Shown here: piece after piece, positions 32,008 through 39,077 of the stretch
Layout of the letters: each line of letters opens with the position of its first letter
How positions within the stretch are numbered: the stretch's first letter is position 1
Source of the DNA: a virus
Virus record (IMG/VR): IMGVR_UViG_3300010396_000025
Span: 1-43,876 of that record
Length of the DNA stretch: 43,876 nucleotides
Strand: one strand, 5' to 3'
The notes under the pieces: model-generated
What the model saw: only the letters and a program-made list of their open reading frames with translations
What the model was told of the DNA's origin: nothing
Database searches by the model: none
Program-made: the position numbers and the translations under genes

Positions 32008-32013
32008 CAAGTC
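31998..32013. promoter_or_regulatory. Operator-like site 2 (TACTTACTAGCAAGTC)
   Basis: Matches the 28659 palindrome at 14 of 16 positions and shares the following TTT. It overlaps the glycosyltransferase stop and lies 38 bases upstream of the ribbon-helix-helix-like start. Confidence 0.55.
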
Positions 32014-32040
32014 TTTTCAAATCTATTCCAAATGCGTCAG

Positions 32041-32056
32041 GACTTGCTAATATGTC
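32041..32056. promoter_or_regulatory. Operator-like site 3, overlapping the RHH-like start codon
   Basis: GACTTGCTAATATGTC matches the 28659 palindrome at 13 of 16 positions and includes the ATG at 32052. A dimer bound here would block both transcription and initiation, as expected for autoregulation. Confidence 0.5.
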
Positions 32057-32264
32057 CCCAATGAAAAAAGTCCAGCTCGGAGTCAAAACCACAAAAGAAA
32101 TGGAATCGGCGGTTCTGGCTGATGCTTCCGAATTCGACCGCTCAAAGGACGGCATCGTTCAGGCCGCGCTTCAGAATCATTTCCTTTTTAAAAAAGAGGA
32201 ACGCCGCAGAATCTATTCCGCAATCCCAAAGAAAATCTTTGGCCGTCCGTTAACCAAGAAATAA
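32052..32264 (+). CDS. Ribbon-helix-helix-like small regulator, 70 aa
   Basis: A short strand (KKVQLGVKTT) is followed by two helices (KEMESAVLADASEFDRSKDG and IVQAALQNHFLFKK), the order of the Arc/CopG ribbon-helix-helix fold, with a basic tail. Such proteins bind palindromes as dimers of dimers and often repress themselves. Two related palindromic sites lie at its start and a third at 28659, supporting this. AGGA nine bases upstream favours ATG 32052. Confidence 0.7.
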   Translation: MSPMKKVQLGVKTTKEMESAVLADASEFDRSKDGIVQAALQNHFLFKKEERRRIYSAIPKKIFGRPLTKK

Positions 32265-32268
32265 TTTT

Positions 32269-32442
32269 ATGGAAATCGAAAACCTGAAACAACAAGTGAA
32301 TGTTGCCCAGAGGAGCTTTGGCTCGGCAATCGAAATTGCTGACTATGAAACGGCGCATATTTTGGCTGAACTGCTTCAGCTTTTGACCCGCCATATCCTG
32401 CTCTGCCAAAAACAACAAATCGAGGAGGCCGCAAATGACTAA
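32269..32442 (+). CDS. Small helical protein, 57 aa
   Basis: A 57-codon frame four bases after the regulator. The product is almost entirely helical (MEIENLKQQVNVAQRSFGSA; AHILAELLQLLTRHILLC), with two helices of coiled-coil character. Its end overlaps the next gene by eight bases and carries that gene's GAGGAGG ribosome-binding site. No family is recognised. Confidence 0.6.
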   Translation: MEIENLKQQVNVAQRSFGSAIEIADYETAHILAELLQLLTRHILLCQKQQIEEAAND

Positions 32443-32758
32443 GAAGTCAAAAGCAATCGTCCTTGAGCTCCAGTGTAACTGCGGGAAGAAATGGACAGCG
32501 GCTTATCCATCAGGCAAGGTCAAGAAGGTAGCCAGGTGTCCTGCCTGCGCAAACTTTATCAAGACTGATGGCTCTGGTCGGTCGAAGGAAAAGCCAAGCA
32601 ACTGCACCGGATGCAATCGGCCGTTGTTTAATAACCACCATTGCACTTACTGCGGTCGGCCAGTTAATGAAAAGGCTGCGCAGAAACAGATTTCAAAAGA
32701 TGCTCGGATAACTTTCTGCACGGAGGATAACGAAATCAAACTTAAAAAAGTTGCATGA
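32435..32758 (+). CDS. Double zinc-ribbon protein, 107 aa
   Basis: Four Cys pairs are visible: CNCG and CPAC (residues about 14-37), then CTGC and CTYC (about 53-70), the latter as CTGCNRPLFNNHHCTYCGRP. These form one or two zinc ribbons. A strong GAGGAGG site precedes the ATG. Small zinc-ribbon proteins in phages often bind nucleic acid or RNA polymerase; nothing more specific can be said. Confidence 0.7.
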   Translation: MTKKSKAIVLELQCNCGKKWTAAYPSGKVKKVARCPACANFIKTDGSGRSKEKPSNCTGCNRPLFNNHHCTYCGRPVNEKAAQKQISKDARITFCTEDNEIKLKKVA

Positions 32759-32835
32759 ATTTTGGCAGGAATAGCAGAGACGTCTGGTTCGGGATTTATG
32801 AAAAGCATTGTAAACCGAACGGGGAATGCAGTTAA
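32755..32835 (+). CDS. Micro-ORF, 26 aa
   Basis: The ATG overlaps the preceding TGA (ATGA), and the product is MNFGRNSRDVWFGIYEKHCK followed by PNGECS. Two cysteines and aromatic residues make a tiny zinc or disulfide peptide conceivable. Evidence is limited to coupling and a plausible sequence. Confidence 0.35.
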   Translation: MNFGRNSRDVWFGIYEKHCKPNGECS

Positions 32836-32868
32836 ATAAACTCCACCTATTCCTGACCGCTTTATATT

Positions 32869-34011
32869 ATGAACAACATCATCACAGCTTCCCGGATGAA
32901 CTCCCTGATGAACTGCCCGCGCAGTCATTTCTGGGCTTACGAGGTCGGGCTGACCAAGGAGGATTCTGCGCACGCCTTGCGCTTTGGCTCTGCGTGGCAT
33001 AGGGCTATGGAAGCCCGATGGAACGGCTGGACTTATGACGAGGCTCTGGCCTTTGCCATTCCCGAAGGCATAGACCTGGACGAGTTTTCATGCGCTACGC
33101 TCGCAGGACTCCTCGCAGGTTACTACGACTATTATGGCCAGCGTGAAAACGTAGGCAAGTCTGAGCCTGAGCAGCAGTTTGATTTTGAAATCGAAGGCAC
33201 TCATTTCACAATGCAGGGCAAGATTGACAACATCGGACTGCTGAAAAATAAAACCCATGCGCTGGTCGAATCGAAGACCACCTCGGACCAGTTGACACCT
33301 GATTCAAACTACTGGCTTCGTCTTGCGTTCAACCTCCAGGTGTTTCAATACTTCGATGCCGCTGCCAAGCTCGGCTATGAAATCACTCAGGTCTATTACG
33401 ATGTTTGTCGTAAGCCGAGCATCCGACCGCTGAAGTCAGTGAATGAGCTTGATTCCGAAGGCCGCAAGATTGTGGTGAACAAGCTCGGCGAGCGCGTTTT
33501 TAAAAAGAAACGCATCAAGGAGAAAGTTGGCAAGGGCAAAAAGGCCAAGGAGGAAATCCGCGAAGTCGAAGACTTGGAAAAACCAATCCAGTCTGCCAAC
33601 AAAGAAAACGGCTGGGAACTCAAGCAGGCACCGGAGACTCCAGATCAATTTTCTGAACGCCTCTGGCGCGATACCATTGCCCGTCCTGACTTCTATTTTG
33701 CGCGCCGGGAAATCCCAATCCTCGAAGACGAACTGCGCCAGTTCTACGTCCAGCGCTTGTCGCTAATCAAGCTGATTCAGCACTATCGTTCCCAAGAAAC
33801 TACAGACATTAACCTAGGCGTGCGGGATGCAGAAGCCTGGCCTCGGCATGTCTCAACAAACACCTGCGACTTCTGCCGCTACAAATCATTCTGCCTTTCA
33901 AACCTGACTATTGACATTGATAATCCTCCGCAGGGATTTGCCGTGAAACCATTCAACCCAGAACTCGAAGTTTATGCCACAACCACCGAAACGAACGACT
34001 CTACCATCTAA
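32869..34011 (+). CDS. PD-(D/E)XK nuclease, Cas4/RecB-like, with Fe-S cysteines
   Basis: The 380-residue product has His44 in GSAWHRAME, Asp120 in GKIDNIG and Glu134-x-Lys136 in LVESKTTS, the active-site set of RecB/Cas4-type exonucleases. Cys16 (MNCPRSHF) and the C-terminal CDFCRYKSFC supply four cysteines for an iron-sulfur cluster as in Cas4/AddB. A Lys-rich insertion (KKRIKEKVGKGKKAKEE) lies in the middle. With the overlapping Sak4-like ATPase and the SSB candidate downstream it forms a recombination module, giving 3' single strands for annealing. Confidence 0.85.
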   Translation: MNNIITASRMNSLMNCPRSHFWAYEVGLTKEDSAHALRFGSAWHRAMEARWNGWTYDEALAFAIPEGIDLDEFSCATLAGLLAGYYDYYGQRENVGKSEPEQQFDFEIEGTHFTMQGKIDNIGLLKNKTHALVESKTTSDQLTPDSNYWLRLAFNLQVFQYFDAAAKLGYEITQVYYDVCRKPSIRPLKSVNELDSEGRKIVVNKLGERVFKKKRIKEKVGKGKKAKEEIREVEDLEKPIQSANKENGWELKQAPETPDQFSERLWRDTIARPDFYFARREIPILEDELRQFYVQRLSLIKLIQHYRSQETTDINLGVRDAEAWPRHVSTNTCDFCRYKSFCLSNLTIDIDNPPQGFAVKPFNPELEVYATTTETNDSTI

Positions 34012-34804
34012 CCCAGCGCCAGCGCAGGTTGGAAAAAAGATTGCCTTCGGCCAGATACCGGAAAGCAAAGGCCACCGCATCCTGCTTTACGGAACCGGAG
34101 GCATCGGGAAATCAACACTGTCCTGCATGGCTCCTGGGCCGATAGCTTTTATTGATGCCGATGAATCCCTCGGCATCCTGAAAAGCCAGCTCAAGGAATC
34201 AGGAATTGAACTTCCGAAGGTGGTCTCGGTTCACGATTGGGACTCGCTCCGAGCGGCCATTCAGTCTGATGGTTGGGACTCAATTAAGACCATCGCGATT
34301 GATACCGTGACGATGGTCGAGCAGTGGACTTCCGAATGGGTCATCAAAAATGTTCCTCATGAAAAAGGTGCGCAGGTTAAAATCAAACGCATTGAGGATT
34401 ACGGATTCGGGAAAGGGTTTCAGCATATCTACGACACATTCCTGAAACTGCTGGCGGATTTGGAAAGACACAACCGCGCAGGCCGGAACGTGATTCTGAT
34501 TGCGCATGAATGCACTTCGACCGTTCCGAATCCTCGCGGCGAAGACTATCTGCGTTATGAGCCTCGTTTGCAAAATCCAGGTTCAGGCAAAGGCAGCATC
34601 CGGCACAAGCTGAAGGAATGGGCCGACCATGTTCTGTTCCTCGGCTACGATGTAGTTGTGGACGATAAAGGCATCGCCCAAGGCCAGGGGACTCGCACAC
34701 TGTATTCGGCCGAGCTTCCGTTTTGCATGGCCAAGAGCCGGACCACTAACGAACAGTTTGATATTGTCCTCGGGGAGAGTCCTTGGGGAAATATCATAAA
34801 ATGA
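33974..34804 (+). CDS. Sak4-like RecA-fold ATPase (single-strand annealing)
   Basis: Walker A GTGGIGKST (residues 40-48) and a Walker B-type strand IKTIAIDTVTM lie in a compact RecA-like fold, followed by RNVILIAHECT and IRHKLKEWADHVLF. This is the pattern of phage AAA_24/Sak4 proteins, which pair with an SSB to promote strand annealing. It overlaps the Cas4-like gene by 38 bases, so the two are co-translated. The Pro-rich N-terminus may be a linker. Confidence 0.8.
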   Translation: MPQPPKRTTLPSNPAPAQVGKKIAFGQIPESKGHRILLYGTGGIGKSTLSCMAPGPIAFIDADESLGILKSQLKESGIELPKVVSVHDWDSLRAAIQSDGWDSIKTIAIDTVTMVEQWTSEWVIKNVPHEKGAQVKIKRIEDYGFGKGFQHIYDTFLKLLADLERHNRAGRNVILIAHECTSTVPNPRGEDYLRYEPRLQNPGSGKGSIRHKLKEWADHVLFLGYDVVVDDKGIAQGQGTRTLYSAELPFCMAKSRTTNEQFDIVLGESPWGNIIK

Positions 34805-34808
34805 TTTG

Positions 34809-34906
34809 CTGGCTACCACCTGAGGCGCAGGGACGTGTGCGTAGTCGCTCTACGCTATGCAGTAACAAAAATCGTCTGCAACGTTCGGAAAAATCCGATT
34901 AGCCAG
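34809..34906 (+). ncRNA. Candidate small structured RNA between Sak4 and the next gene
   Basis: CTGGCTA (34809-34815) pairs with TAGCCAG (34900-34906), enclosing three hairpins: GCGTAG/CTACGC (34839-34855), TGCAG/CTGCA (34858-34880) and TCGGA/TCCGA with AAAA loop (34885-34898). It resembles a multi-branched leader, not a canonical tRNA. The same bases could encode a 33-residue peptide (34801-34902) starting with ATGA overlap; the helices seem the better explanation, with low certainty. Confidence 0.35.
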
Positions 34907-34958
34907 TCCAAACTCTCGCCCTTTCGGGCAGAATAAACAAAACAAACAAAGGAAAAAT

Positions 34959-35189
34959 ATGACATATAAATGGATAATGACTCCCGAAGACAAGGCACTC
35001 ATCCGCGTCCGTCACACGAACGCCGATAAAACCACCATCAGCGAGAAAATCAAAGACCGCGTCGGAAAGCTATACGCTAAAATGCTGGACGGCAGCATCC
35101 GCCGTCTCGACCCGCTAAAACCGTGGCATGGCAAATCCGAACGCCGGCAGGTTTTAAAGCAGCGCAGGCTAGACCGAGCCGAAAAATAA
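34959..35189 (+). CDS. Small basic protein, 76 aa
   Basis: A leader AAACAAAACAAACAAAGGAA includes an AGGA ribosome-binding site. The product (MTYKWIMTPEDKALIRVRHT) is very basic with many Lys/Arg (KSERRQVLKQRRLDRAEK at the end), so nucleic-acid binding is likely. No family is recognised. It lies inside the recombination module. Confidence 0.6.
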   Translation: MTYKWIMTPEDKALIRVRHTNADKTTISEKIKDRVGKLYAKMLDGSIRRLDPLKPWHGKSERRQVLKQRRLDRAEK

Positions 35190-35238
35190 AATTTCTGCAT
35201 AACGCAGAGAACTAAACAAAACAACAAAGGAAAAACAA

Positions 35239-36012
35239 ATGAGCAACCTACCAAGTCCAGGAAAGTATCGTGCGCGCTGCACGGCCAGGCCGTTCTATCC
35301 CGAGCCGGGTGAAAGCGGTTCAATCATGATTCACATTCCATGTGAGTTGACTAACTCCGAAGTTCCATATTCAGGAGTCGCCAAGACGGTCTTCGTCAAG
35401 AAGGATGGAAGCCTGATGAAGAAAACGATTCAGGCCATCGCCCTGATTTTCGGAATCGAACAGCCTGCCAACCTGTTCTTCGTGGATGACATCGAAGACG
35501 AATCCGAACTAATCGGAAAAGAGTTTGAAGTGGCCGGCACAATCGGTGAGTTCACTCCAGAGGGTGCTGAGTCTCCGATTCAAACATTCGAGCTGAGCTG
35601 GCCGACTCCAATTGGTGGCATGGGCGCAAGTCCAATCACGGCTGAAACCCGGAAGGAGATGCTGACCAAATTCGGGAGCAAATTCAAGGCATTGTTCGGT
35701 TCAGCCGCGAAGCCAGCCTCGACTCCTGCCAAGTCTGCACCTTCGGCACCTGCAAAGCCGGCAGTCAAGCCTGCTGTCTCTGGGCCTCCTGGCCGCAAGT
35801 CCACTGCGGTCGTTGCGCGGACTTCAAGCCAGAACGAAGTCTGGGACGCATTGGACGAACAGAACAAGGCATCAGACGAACCGCTAGGCGAAGACGAAGT
35901 CGCACAGAAGTATTACGATGCGATTGATGCTGTCGTGCCGGAAGGTTCGACTAAGCCGGAGACATTGACGCCTGCGCAATGGGGCAAGGTGGCCGAGTCT
36001 CTCGGCGTCTAA
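35239..36012 (+). CDS. DUF669-like single-stranded DNA-binding protein
   Basis: The N-terminal 130 residues (LPSPGKYRARCTARPFYPEP; IPCELTNSEVPYSG; KTVFVKKDGSLMKKTIQAIA) match phage DUF669-type SSB-like proteins that accompany Sak4 ATPases. An Ala/Pro/Lys linker (about 155-190) leads to an acidic C-terminal region (NEVWDALDEQNKASDEPLGE), similar to protein-interaction tails of SSBs. Strong AAAGGAA site upstream. It probably coats ssDNA for the Sak4-like annealing factor. Palindrome copy 6 follows. Confidence 0.65.
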   Translation: MSNLPSPGKYRARCTARPFYPEPGESGSIMIHIPCELTNSEVPYSGVAKTVFVKKDGSLMKKTIQAIALIFGIEQPANLFFVDDIEDESELIGKEFEVAGTIGEFTPEGAESPIQTFELSWPTPIGGMGASPITAETRKEMLTKFGSKFKALFGSAAKPASTPAKSAPSAPAKPAVKPAVSGPPGRKSTAVVARTSSQNEVWDALDEQNKASDEPLGEDEVAQKYYDAIDAVVPEGSTKPETLTPAQWGKVAESLGV

Positions 36013-36016
36013 AAGA

Positions 36017-36032
36017 GTAACTTTAAGGTTAC
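36017..36032. repeat. 16-bp palindromic element, copy 6 (intergenic)
   Basis: GTAACTTTAAGGTTAC, the reverse-orientation form, flanked by A and T, five bases after the SSB stop. It sits at the left edge of the second gene-free, helix-rich region. Confidence 0.95.
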
Positions 36033-36046
36033 TAAAATTTTGGTCG

Positions 36047-36270
36047 CTCAACACAACGCTAGGCCAAAGCGCAAACTTACGATTGGGAGCAATAGACCCA
36101 ATGTTGATGTTGAGATAATTTTAATGAGCGCGTGGCGGAATAAGACGCTTGCGACTAAGGATTCAGTCAGTCCGATTGACCTCGGCGGTAGCACAGGAAA
36201 CAGAAAGTAACTAGTCAGACTTTCAATGAAGTTCCTTAAATGAATCCATGCAGGTATGAAACAACCCTGC
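36047..36270 (+). ncRNA. Candidate structured RNA, 5' part of the 36-kb gene-free region
   Basis: CTCAACA (36047-36053) pairs with TGTTGAG (36108-36114), enclosing CGCT/AGCG (36057-36071) and ATTGGG/CCCAAT (36082-36102), a three-way junction. Further hairpins are GAAAGT/ACTTTC (36203-36224) and GCAGG/CCTGC (36250-36270). Each helix alone is short enough to arise by chance; their succession in a stretch without coding signal is the reason for the call. Confidence 0.35.
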
Positions 36271-36283
36271 CGCGCTCACCAAT

Positions 36284-36396
36284 TTGATGGCAATGCAACA
36301 AAGGCAAGTCCGTATAAGGCTATTATGTTTGTGCTATGCACAGATTTGCTAGGGTGTATCCCGTATCGGTAAGAAGTCCGTGAGTATTGCCATCAA
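36284..36396 (+). ncRNA. Candidate leader RNA with 13-bp closing stem
   Basis: TTGATGGCAATGC (36284-36296) pairs with GTATTGCCATCAA (36384-36396), thirteen pairs with one G-U, enclosing about 87 bases. Inside is TGTGC/GCACA with a three-base loop (36330-36342) and a repeated AAGTCCGT. The stem ends 51 bases before the next ATG, the usual spacing of a cis-regulatory leader. Class unknown. Confidence 0.5.
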
Positions 36397-36447
36397 TTCA
36401 ATTTACTACCGAACAAGCTTGGCGCTGACGAGCAAGAAAGGAACAAA

Positions 36448-36687
36448 ATGAAAACAGCGAAAGAATGGACAAGCGAAATAATAGACTATGAGCTAACTCA
36501 CTACGACGGCTCATATACAAAGCTAATAAAACAAATCCAACTCGACGCAATGAAAGAAGGTATGCGGAGAGCGGTAAAAGTAATGAGTGAATGCAACTCA
36601 ATAGGCGATAATGAGTATGAAGAATATAAACGGTTATCACAAGCCATCCTCACCGCAGCCGAACAATTAACAGAGAAAGATTTATGA
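36448..36687 (+). CDS. Hypothetical protein, 79 aa
   Basis: The ATG follows AAGAAAGGAACAAA, with AGGA as ribosome-binding site. The product is helical and charged (MKTAKEWTSEIIDYELTHYD; KLIKQIQLDAMKEGMRRAVK). It resembles small phage helical proteins with an MKEGMRRA.. segment but no function is known. It lies just downstream of the candidate leader RNA and overlaps the next gene by ATGA. Confidence 0.6.
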   Translation: MKTAKEWTSEIIDYELTHYDGSYTKLIKQIQLDAMKEGMRRAVKVMSECNSIGDNEYEEYKRLSQAILTAAEQLTEKDL

Positions 36688-37010
36688 ACACAACACAACC
36701 CACCGATACCCAACTAAAGCAAACTCTGGCGAAGATGTTGCCGGAGTATTGCAGATGGTCTGAAAACTATCTAGCCTTGATTGAAATCAAAGAACCACAC
36801 CTTCGCGTCCTCGACACCGAACTTCTCCATCTTTGCTGGTTGGTGGAGGAGACGTTCAACGACAAGGAAATTGATAGTTACCTGTTTCGACTTGATGATA
36901 TTGTTGAACAACCGCCATTCAGAAATAGGATTAGTGCGTTTCGTTATCACGCCACATGGCAGCAACGCGTTATCGCTCTAGCCAAAGTTAAAGGAATTGA
37001 GATTTTATGA
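36684..37010 (+). CDS. Hypothetical protein, 108 aa
   Basis: Coupled by ATGA at both ends. The product (MNTTQPTDTQLKQTLAKMLP) is helical with aromatic residues (YCRWSENYLALIEIKEPHLR; HLCWLVEETFND). No family is recognised. It belongs to the operon with the preceding and following regulators. Confidence 0.6.
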   Translation: MNTTQPTDTQLKQTLAKMLPEYCRWSENYLALIEIKEPHLRVLDTELLHLCWLVEETFNDKEIDSYLFRLDDIVEQPPFRNRISAFRYHATWQQRVIALAKVKGIEIL

Positions 37011-37744
37011 ATCAAATAACAGCACCAGAAATAACCAGGCTCAAGCAGCTGGAAAAAATCATCAAGGCCGGGGAGAAAACCTTTATTGAAGTCGGCCTTG
37101 CGCTGACTGAAATCCGCGACGACAAACTGTATCGGGCCGAGCACGGCTCTTTCGAGAAATACATGGACCGGGCTTGGGGTTGGAGCAAACAGCATGGCTA
37201 TCGAATCATCGAAGCTGCGCATGTGGCCAAGGCAATCCCCGAAGTCAAATCCCAGAATGCAGCCAACGCCCTGGCCAAAGTTCCGCCTCCCCGTCGGCAG
37301 AACGTGGTCGAGAAGATAGTCGAGACCGGAAAAAAGGTTACGGCTGCGGCCATTAAAGCCGTATCCAAGCCGCCTACAAGGCCCGCCAAGACCATTTTAG
37401 ACGGAACAGGCCTGGAAGTGCCTAAAGAGGCTTTGACTGTCTGGAATCGAATGCCTGAAGCTCAGAACCTTTTGAGCAAGGTGTCCGATATTCGCGGGGC
37501 ATTAAAGTCTGCGCAGGACAACGAAGACAAGTTGTTTGCCGAGGTTGATTTTACCGACTGCCTGGCCAAATTGAATCAGGTTTACATAGACCTGCAACGC
37601 GCCAAGCCTTTTGCAGTCTGCCCGAGCTGTTCAGGAATAGATTCCGAAGGCTGCATGACTTGTTACGAGCGCGGACTTGTTTCAGAGTTCTATTGGAAGC
37701 ACAACGTCGCACAGGAAACCAAGGATTTAACCGGAAGGAAATAA
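37007..37744 (+). CDS. DUF3102-like regulator with zinc pair, 245 aa
   Basis: The N-terminus (IIKAGEKTFIEVGLALTEIR, then DDKLYRAEHGSFEKYMDRAW and GWSKQHGYRIIEAA) is the familiar pattern of phage and mobile-element proteins with an FxEVGxALxEIR..LYR....FE.Y segment followed by a helix-turn-helix. A basic Ala/Lys/Pro linker follows, and the C-terminus carries CPSC and CMTC, a likely zinc ribbon. It is probably a DNA-binding regulator, similar to ParB-adjacent proteins; targets unknown. Confidence 0.65.
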   Translation: MNQITAPEITRLKQLEKIIKAGEKTFIEVGLALTEIRDDKLYRAEHGSFEKYMDRAWGWSKQHGYRIIEAAHVAKAIPEVKSQNAANALAKVPPPRRQNVVEKIVETGKKVTAAAIKAVSKPPTRPAKTILDGTGLEVPKEALTVWNRMPEAQNLLSKVSDIRGALKSAQDNEDKLFAEVDFTDCLAKLNQVYIDLQRAKPFAVCPSCSGIDSEGCMTCYERGLVSEFYWKHNVAQETKDLTGRK

Positions 37745-37748
37745 TTTT

Positions 37749-37940
37749 ATGCCAATCGAAATAGCCAACGGAAAATGGCGTGAAGAAACTCCGCACGGAC
37801 GAATCTGCCAAATCAGGTCGGAAGGAATCCACGTCCAAAGAATCACAGACCTGCCGGACCAAATTATTGCGCATGACGAAAAGGTGGTTTCGTTTGAATC
37901 CGTCTGCGACTTGGCCGATGGTCAGAAAACTCTGATATGA
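37749..37940 (+). CDS. Small hypothetical protein, 63 aa
   Basis: The product (MPIEIANGKWREETPHGRIC) is a small mixed alpha/beta protein and its stop overlaps the RuvC-like gene by four bases (ATGA). No family is recognised; co-translation with the resolvase suggests a linked role. Confidence 0.55.
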   Translation: MPIEIANGKWREETPHGRICQIRSEGIHVQRITDLPDQIIAHDEKVVSFESVCDLADGQKTLI

Positions 37941-38395
37941 AAATCATCATTGCAGTTGACCCCGGAGCCTCTGGCGGGATTTCGTGGAACGACATCACTG
38001 GAACCAGAATCACTTCCATTCCAATGCCAGCGACCGAGGGCGACATCGTGGCGTTCTTTACGATGCTGGCCCCAAGTCATCCGACTCTGGTGATTGAACA
38101 GGTCGGAGGCTTTGCCGGGAAAGGTCAGCCAGGTTCGGCCATGTTTAATTTCGGCATGGGATTCGGGTTCATTAAGGGCGTAGCGCAGGCTCTCAAGGTT
38201 CAAGTCATTCTGGTGCGTCCTCAACAATGGCAGAAAGACCTTTCATTGGGCAACAAGAAATCCTACGAGAAGAAATGGAAAAACCATCTCAAGGAACGCG
38301 CCCAACAACTGTTTCCGCATTCAAACGTAACCCTTAAAACCGCAGACTCATTGCTCATCCTTCATTGGGCAATCAAGTTCGGAAAGATTTTGTAG
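37937..38395 (+). CDS. RuvC-like Holliday junction resolvase, 152 aa
   Basis: RNase H-fold nuclease with Asp8 in IIAVDPGASGGI, Glu54 in LVIEQVGG and a C-terminal Asp in KTADSLLILHWA. Segments RPQQWQKDL and NKKSYEKKWK are typical of phage/poxvirus-type RuvC. It would resolve branched DNA before packaging, matching the recombination-based replication set. Size is normal. Confidence 0.85.
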   Translation: MKIIIAVDPGASGGISWNDITGTRITSIPMPATEGDIVAFFTMLAPSHPTLVIEQVGGFAGKGQPGSAMFNFGMGFGFIKGVAQALKVQVILVRPQQWQKDLSLGNKKSYEKKWKNHLKERAQQLFPHSNVTLKTADSLLILHWAIKFGKIL

Positions 38396-38396
38396 A

Positions 38397-38690
38397 ATGA
38401 ATCTATTTGTCCTAAATCGGGCATCTCGGTGGTTGCGGCTATTTACTTGCTGCCATCAATTCAGGCTTGGCGACCAATCGTTCACAAAAATACCTGAACC
38501 GGAAATGCCATCGGAGAACGCGAGTTATGCGGCCTGTCTCGAATGGTGCCAAATGCGTGACAAGCACCCATCGCACACGAAGCGAGTTCAATGGCCGTGC
38601 GTTAAATGTGGAAAGGTGTTCTATGTTCATTGCGGGTTGGATATTTCCAAGCATGGAAAAATAATAAAACAGGCCGAAAATTTAATCTAA
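38397..38690 (+). CDS. Cys-rich hypothetical protein, 97 aa
   Basis: The start is one base after the resolvase stop. The product has a hydrophobic basic N-terminus (MNLFVLNRASRWLRLFTCCH), a Cys in AACLEWCQMRDKHPSHTK and a zinc-ribbon-like CVKCGKVFYVHC. A nucleic-acid or protein-binding role is plausible but unsupported beyond that. Confidence 0.55.
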   Translation: MNLFVLNRASRWLRLFTCCHQFRLGDQSFTKIPEPEMPSENASYAACLEWCQMRDKHPSHTKRVQWPCVKCGKVFYVHCGLDISKHGKIIKQAENLI

Positions 38691-38698
38691 AATTTATT

Positions 38699-38950
38699 AT
38701 GACTGAATTTGAAATTGATTTCACCCGCAACGAATTCATCAATCTGGCCATGGCCTTGCGTCACCGGCTGCTGACCAAGCCTTCGGAATTCCTGCGCGAC
38801 CTGCAACATCGCTGCACGGAGGTGGTCAATGACGGGGACTGGCTTACCTGTTCATCTGCGCGGCTCACCTGGAACATCTGCGATATTATTTTGGTTGAAC
38901 GTCAGCAAAGAAAGGAGGCGATTAAAAATGAAAGTCAGAGAACTGATTGA
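38699..38950 (+). CDS. Hypothetical helical protein, 83 aa
   Basis: ATG 38699 is preferred to an upstream start that would overlap the previous gene. The product is helical (FTRNEFINLAMALRHRLLTK; FLRDLQHRCTEVVNDGDW). Its end contains the strong AAAGGAGG site of the next gene. Function unknown. Confidence 0.55.
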   Translation: MTEFEIDFTRNEFINLAMALRHRLLTKPSEFLRDLQHRCTEVVNDGDWLTCSSARLTWNICDIILVERQQRKEAIKNESQRTD

Positions 38951-39077
38951 GGAGCTTCAAAAATGCAACCCAGATGCCGAAGTCGTATTGGATGATGCAG
39001 ATAGCCTTGTTGAAGTTGATTACGGAAATCCATCAAGTTGTGCTGCGTCAGTTATTTTAATTGGAGATTCTGAATGA
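38928..39077 (+). CDS. Small conserved phage protein (MKVRELIEEL type), 49 aa
   Basis: Perfect AAAGGAGG nine bases upstream of ATG 38928. The product (MKVRELIEELQKCNPDAEVV) is the short form of a common phage family starting MKV.ELI..L....PDA.V.., of unknown function. It overlaps the preceding gene by 23 bases and the helicase by four. Confidence 0.7.
   Translation: MKVRELIEELQKCNPDAEVVLDDADSLVEVDYGNPSSCAASVILIGDSE

Noticed and set aside
32869-34011. Cas4 as a CRISPR adaptation protein
   Set aside because: The gene sits in a phage recombination module with Sak4-like and SSB genes and no cas1/cas2; an exonuclease role is more likely.
34839-34898. tRNA-like gene
   Set aside because: Outer 7-bp stem and three arms recall a tRNA, but arm sizes, loop bases and T-arm consensus do not fit.
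34801-34902. 33-codon frame with ATGA overlap after the Sak4-like gene
   Set aside because: Coupling is suggestive but the same bases form four consistent helices; kept as an RNA candidate with the peptide as alternative.
36124-36190. Group I intron or tmRNA/RNase P in the 36-kb gap
   Set aside because: Short matches such as GACTAAG and GGAAACAGAAAG occur, but the core motifs are not in the required order or spacing.
36124-36210. 28-codon frame (MSAWRNKTLATKDS start) in the 36-kb gap
   Set aside because: No ribosome-binding site, not coupled to any gene, and lies in a helix-rich region.
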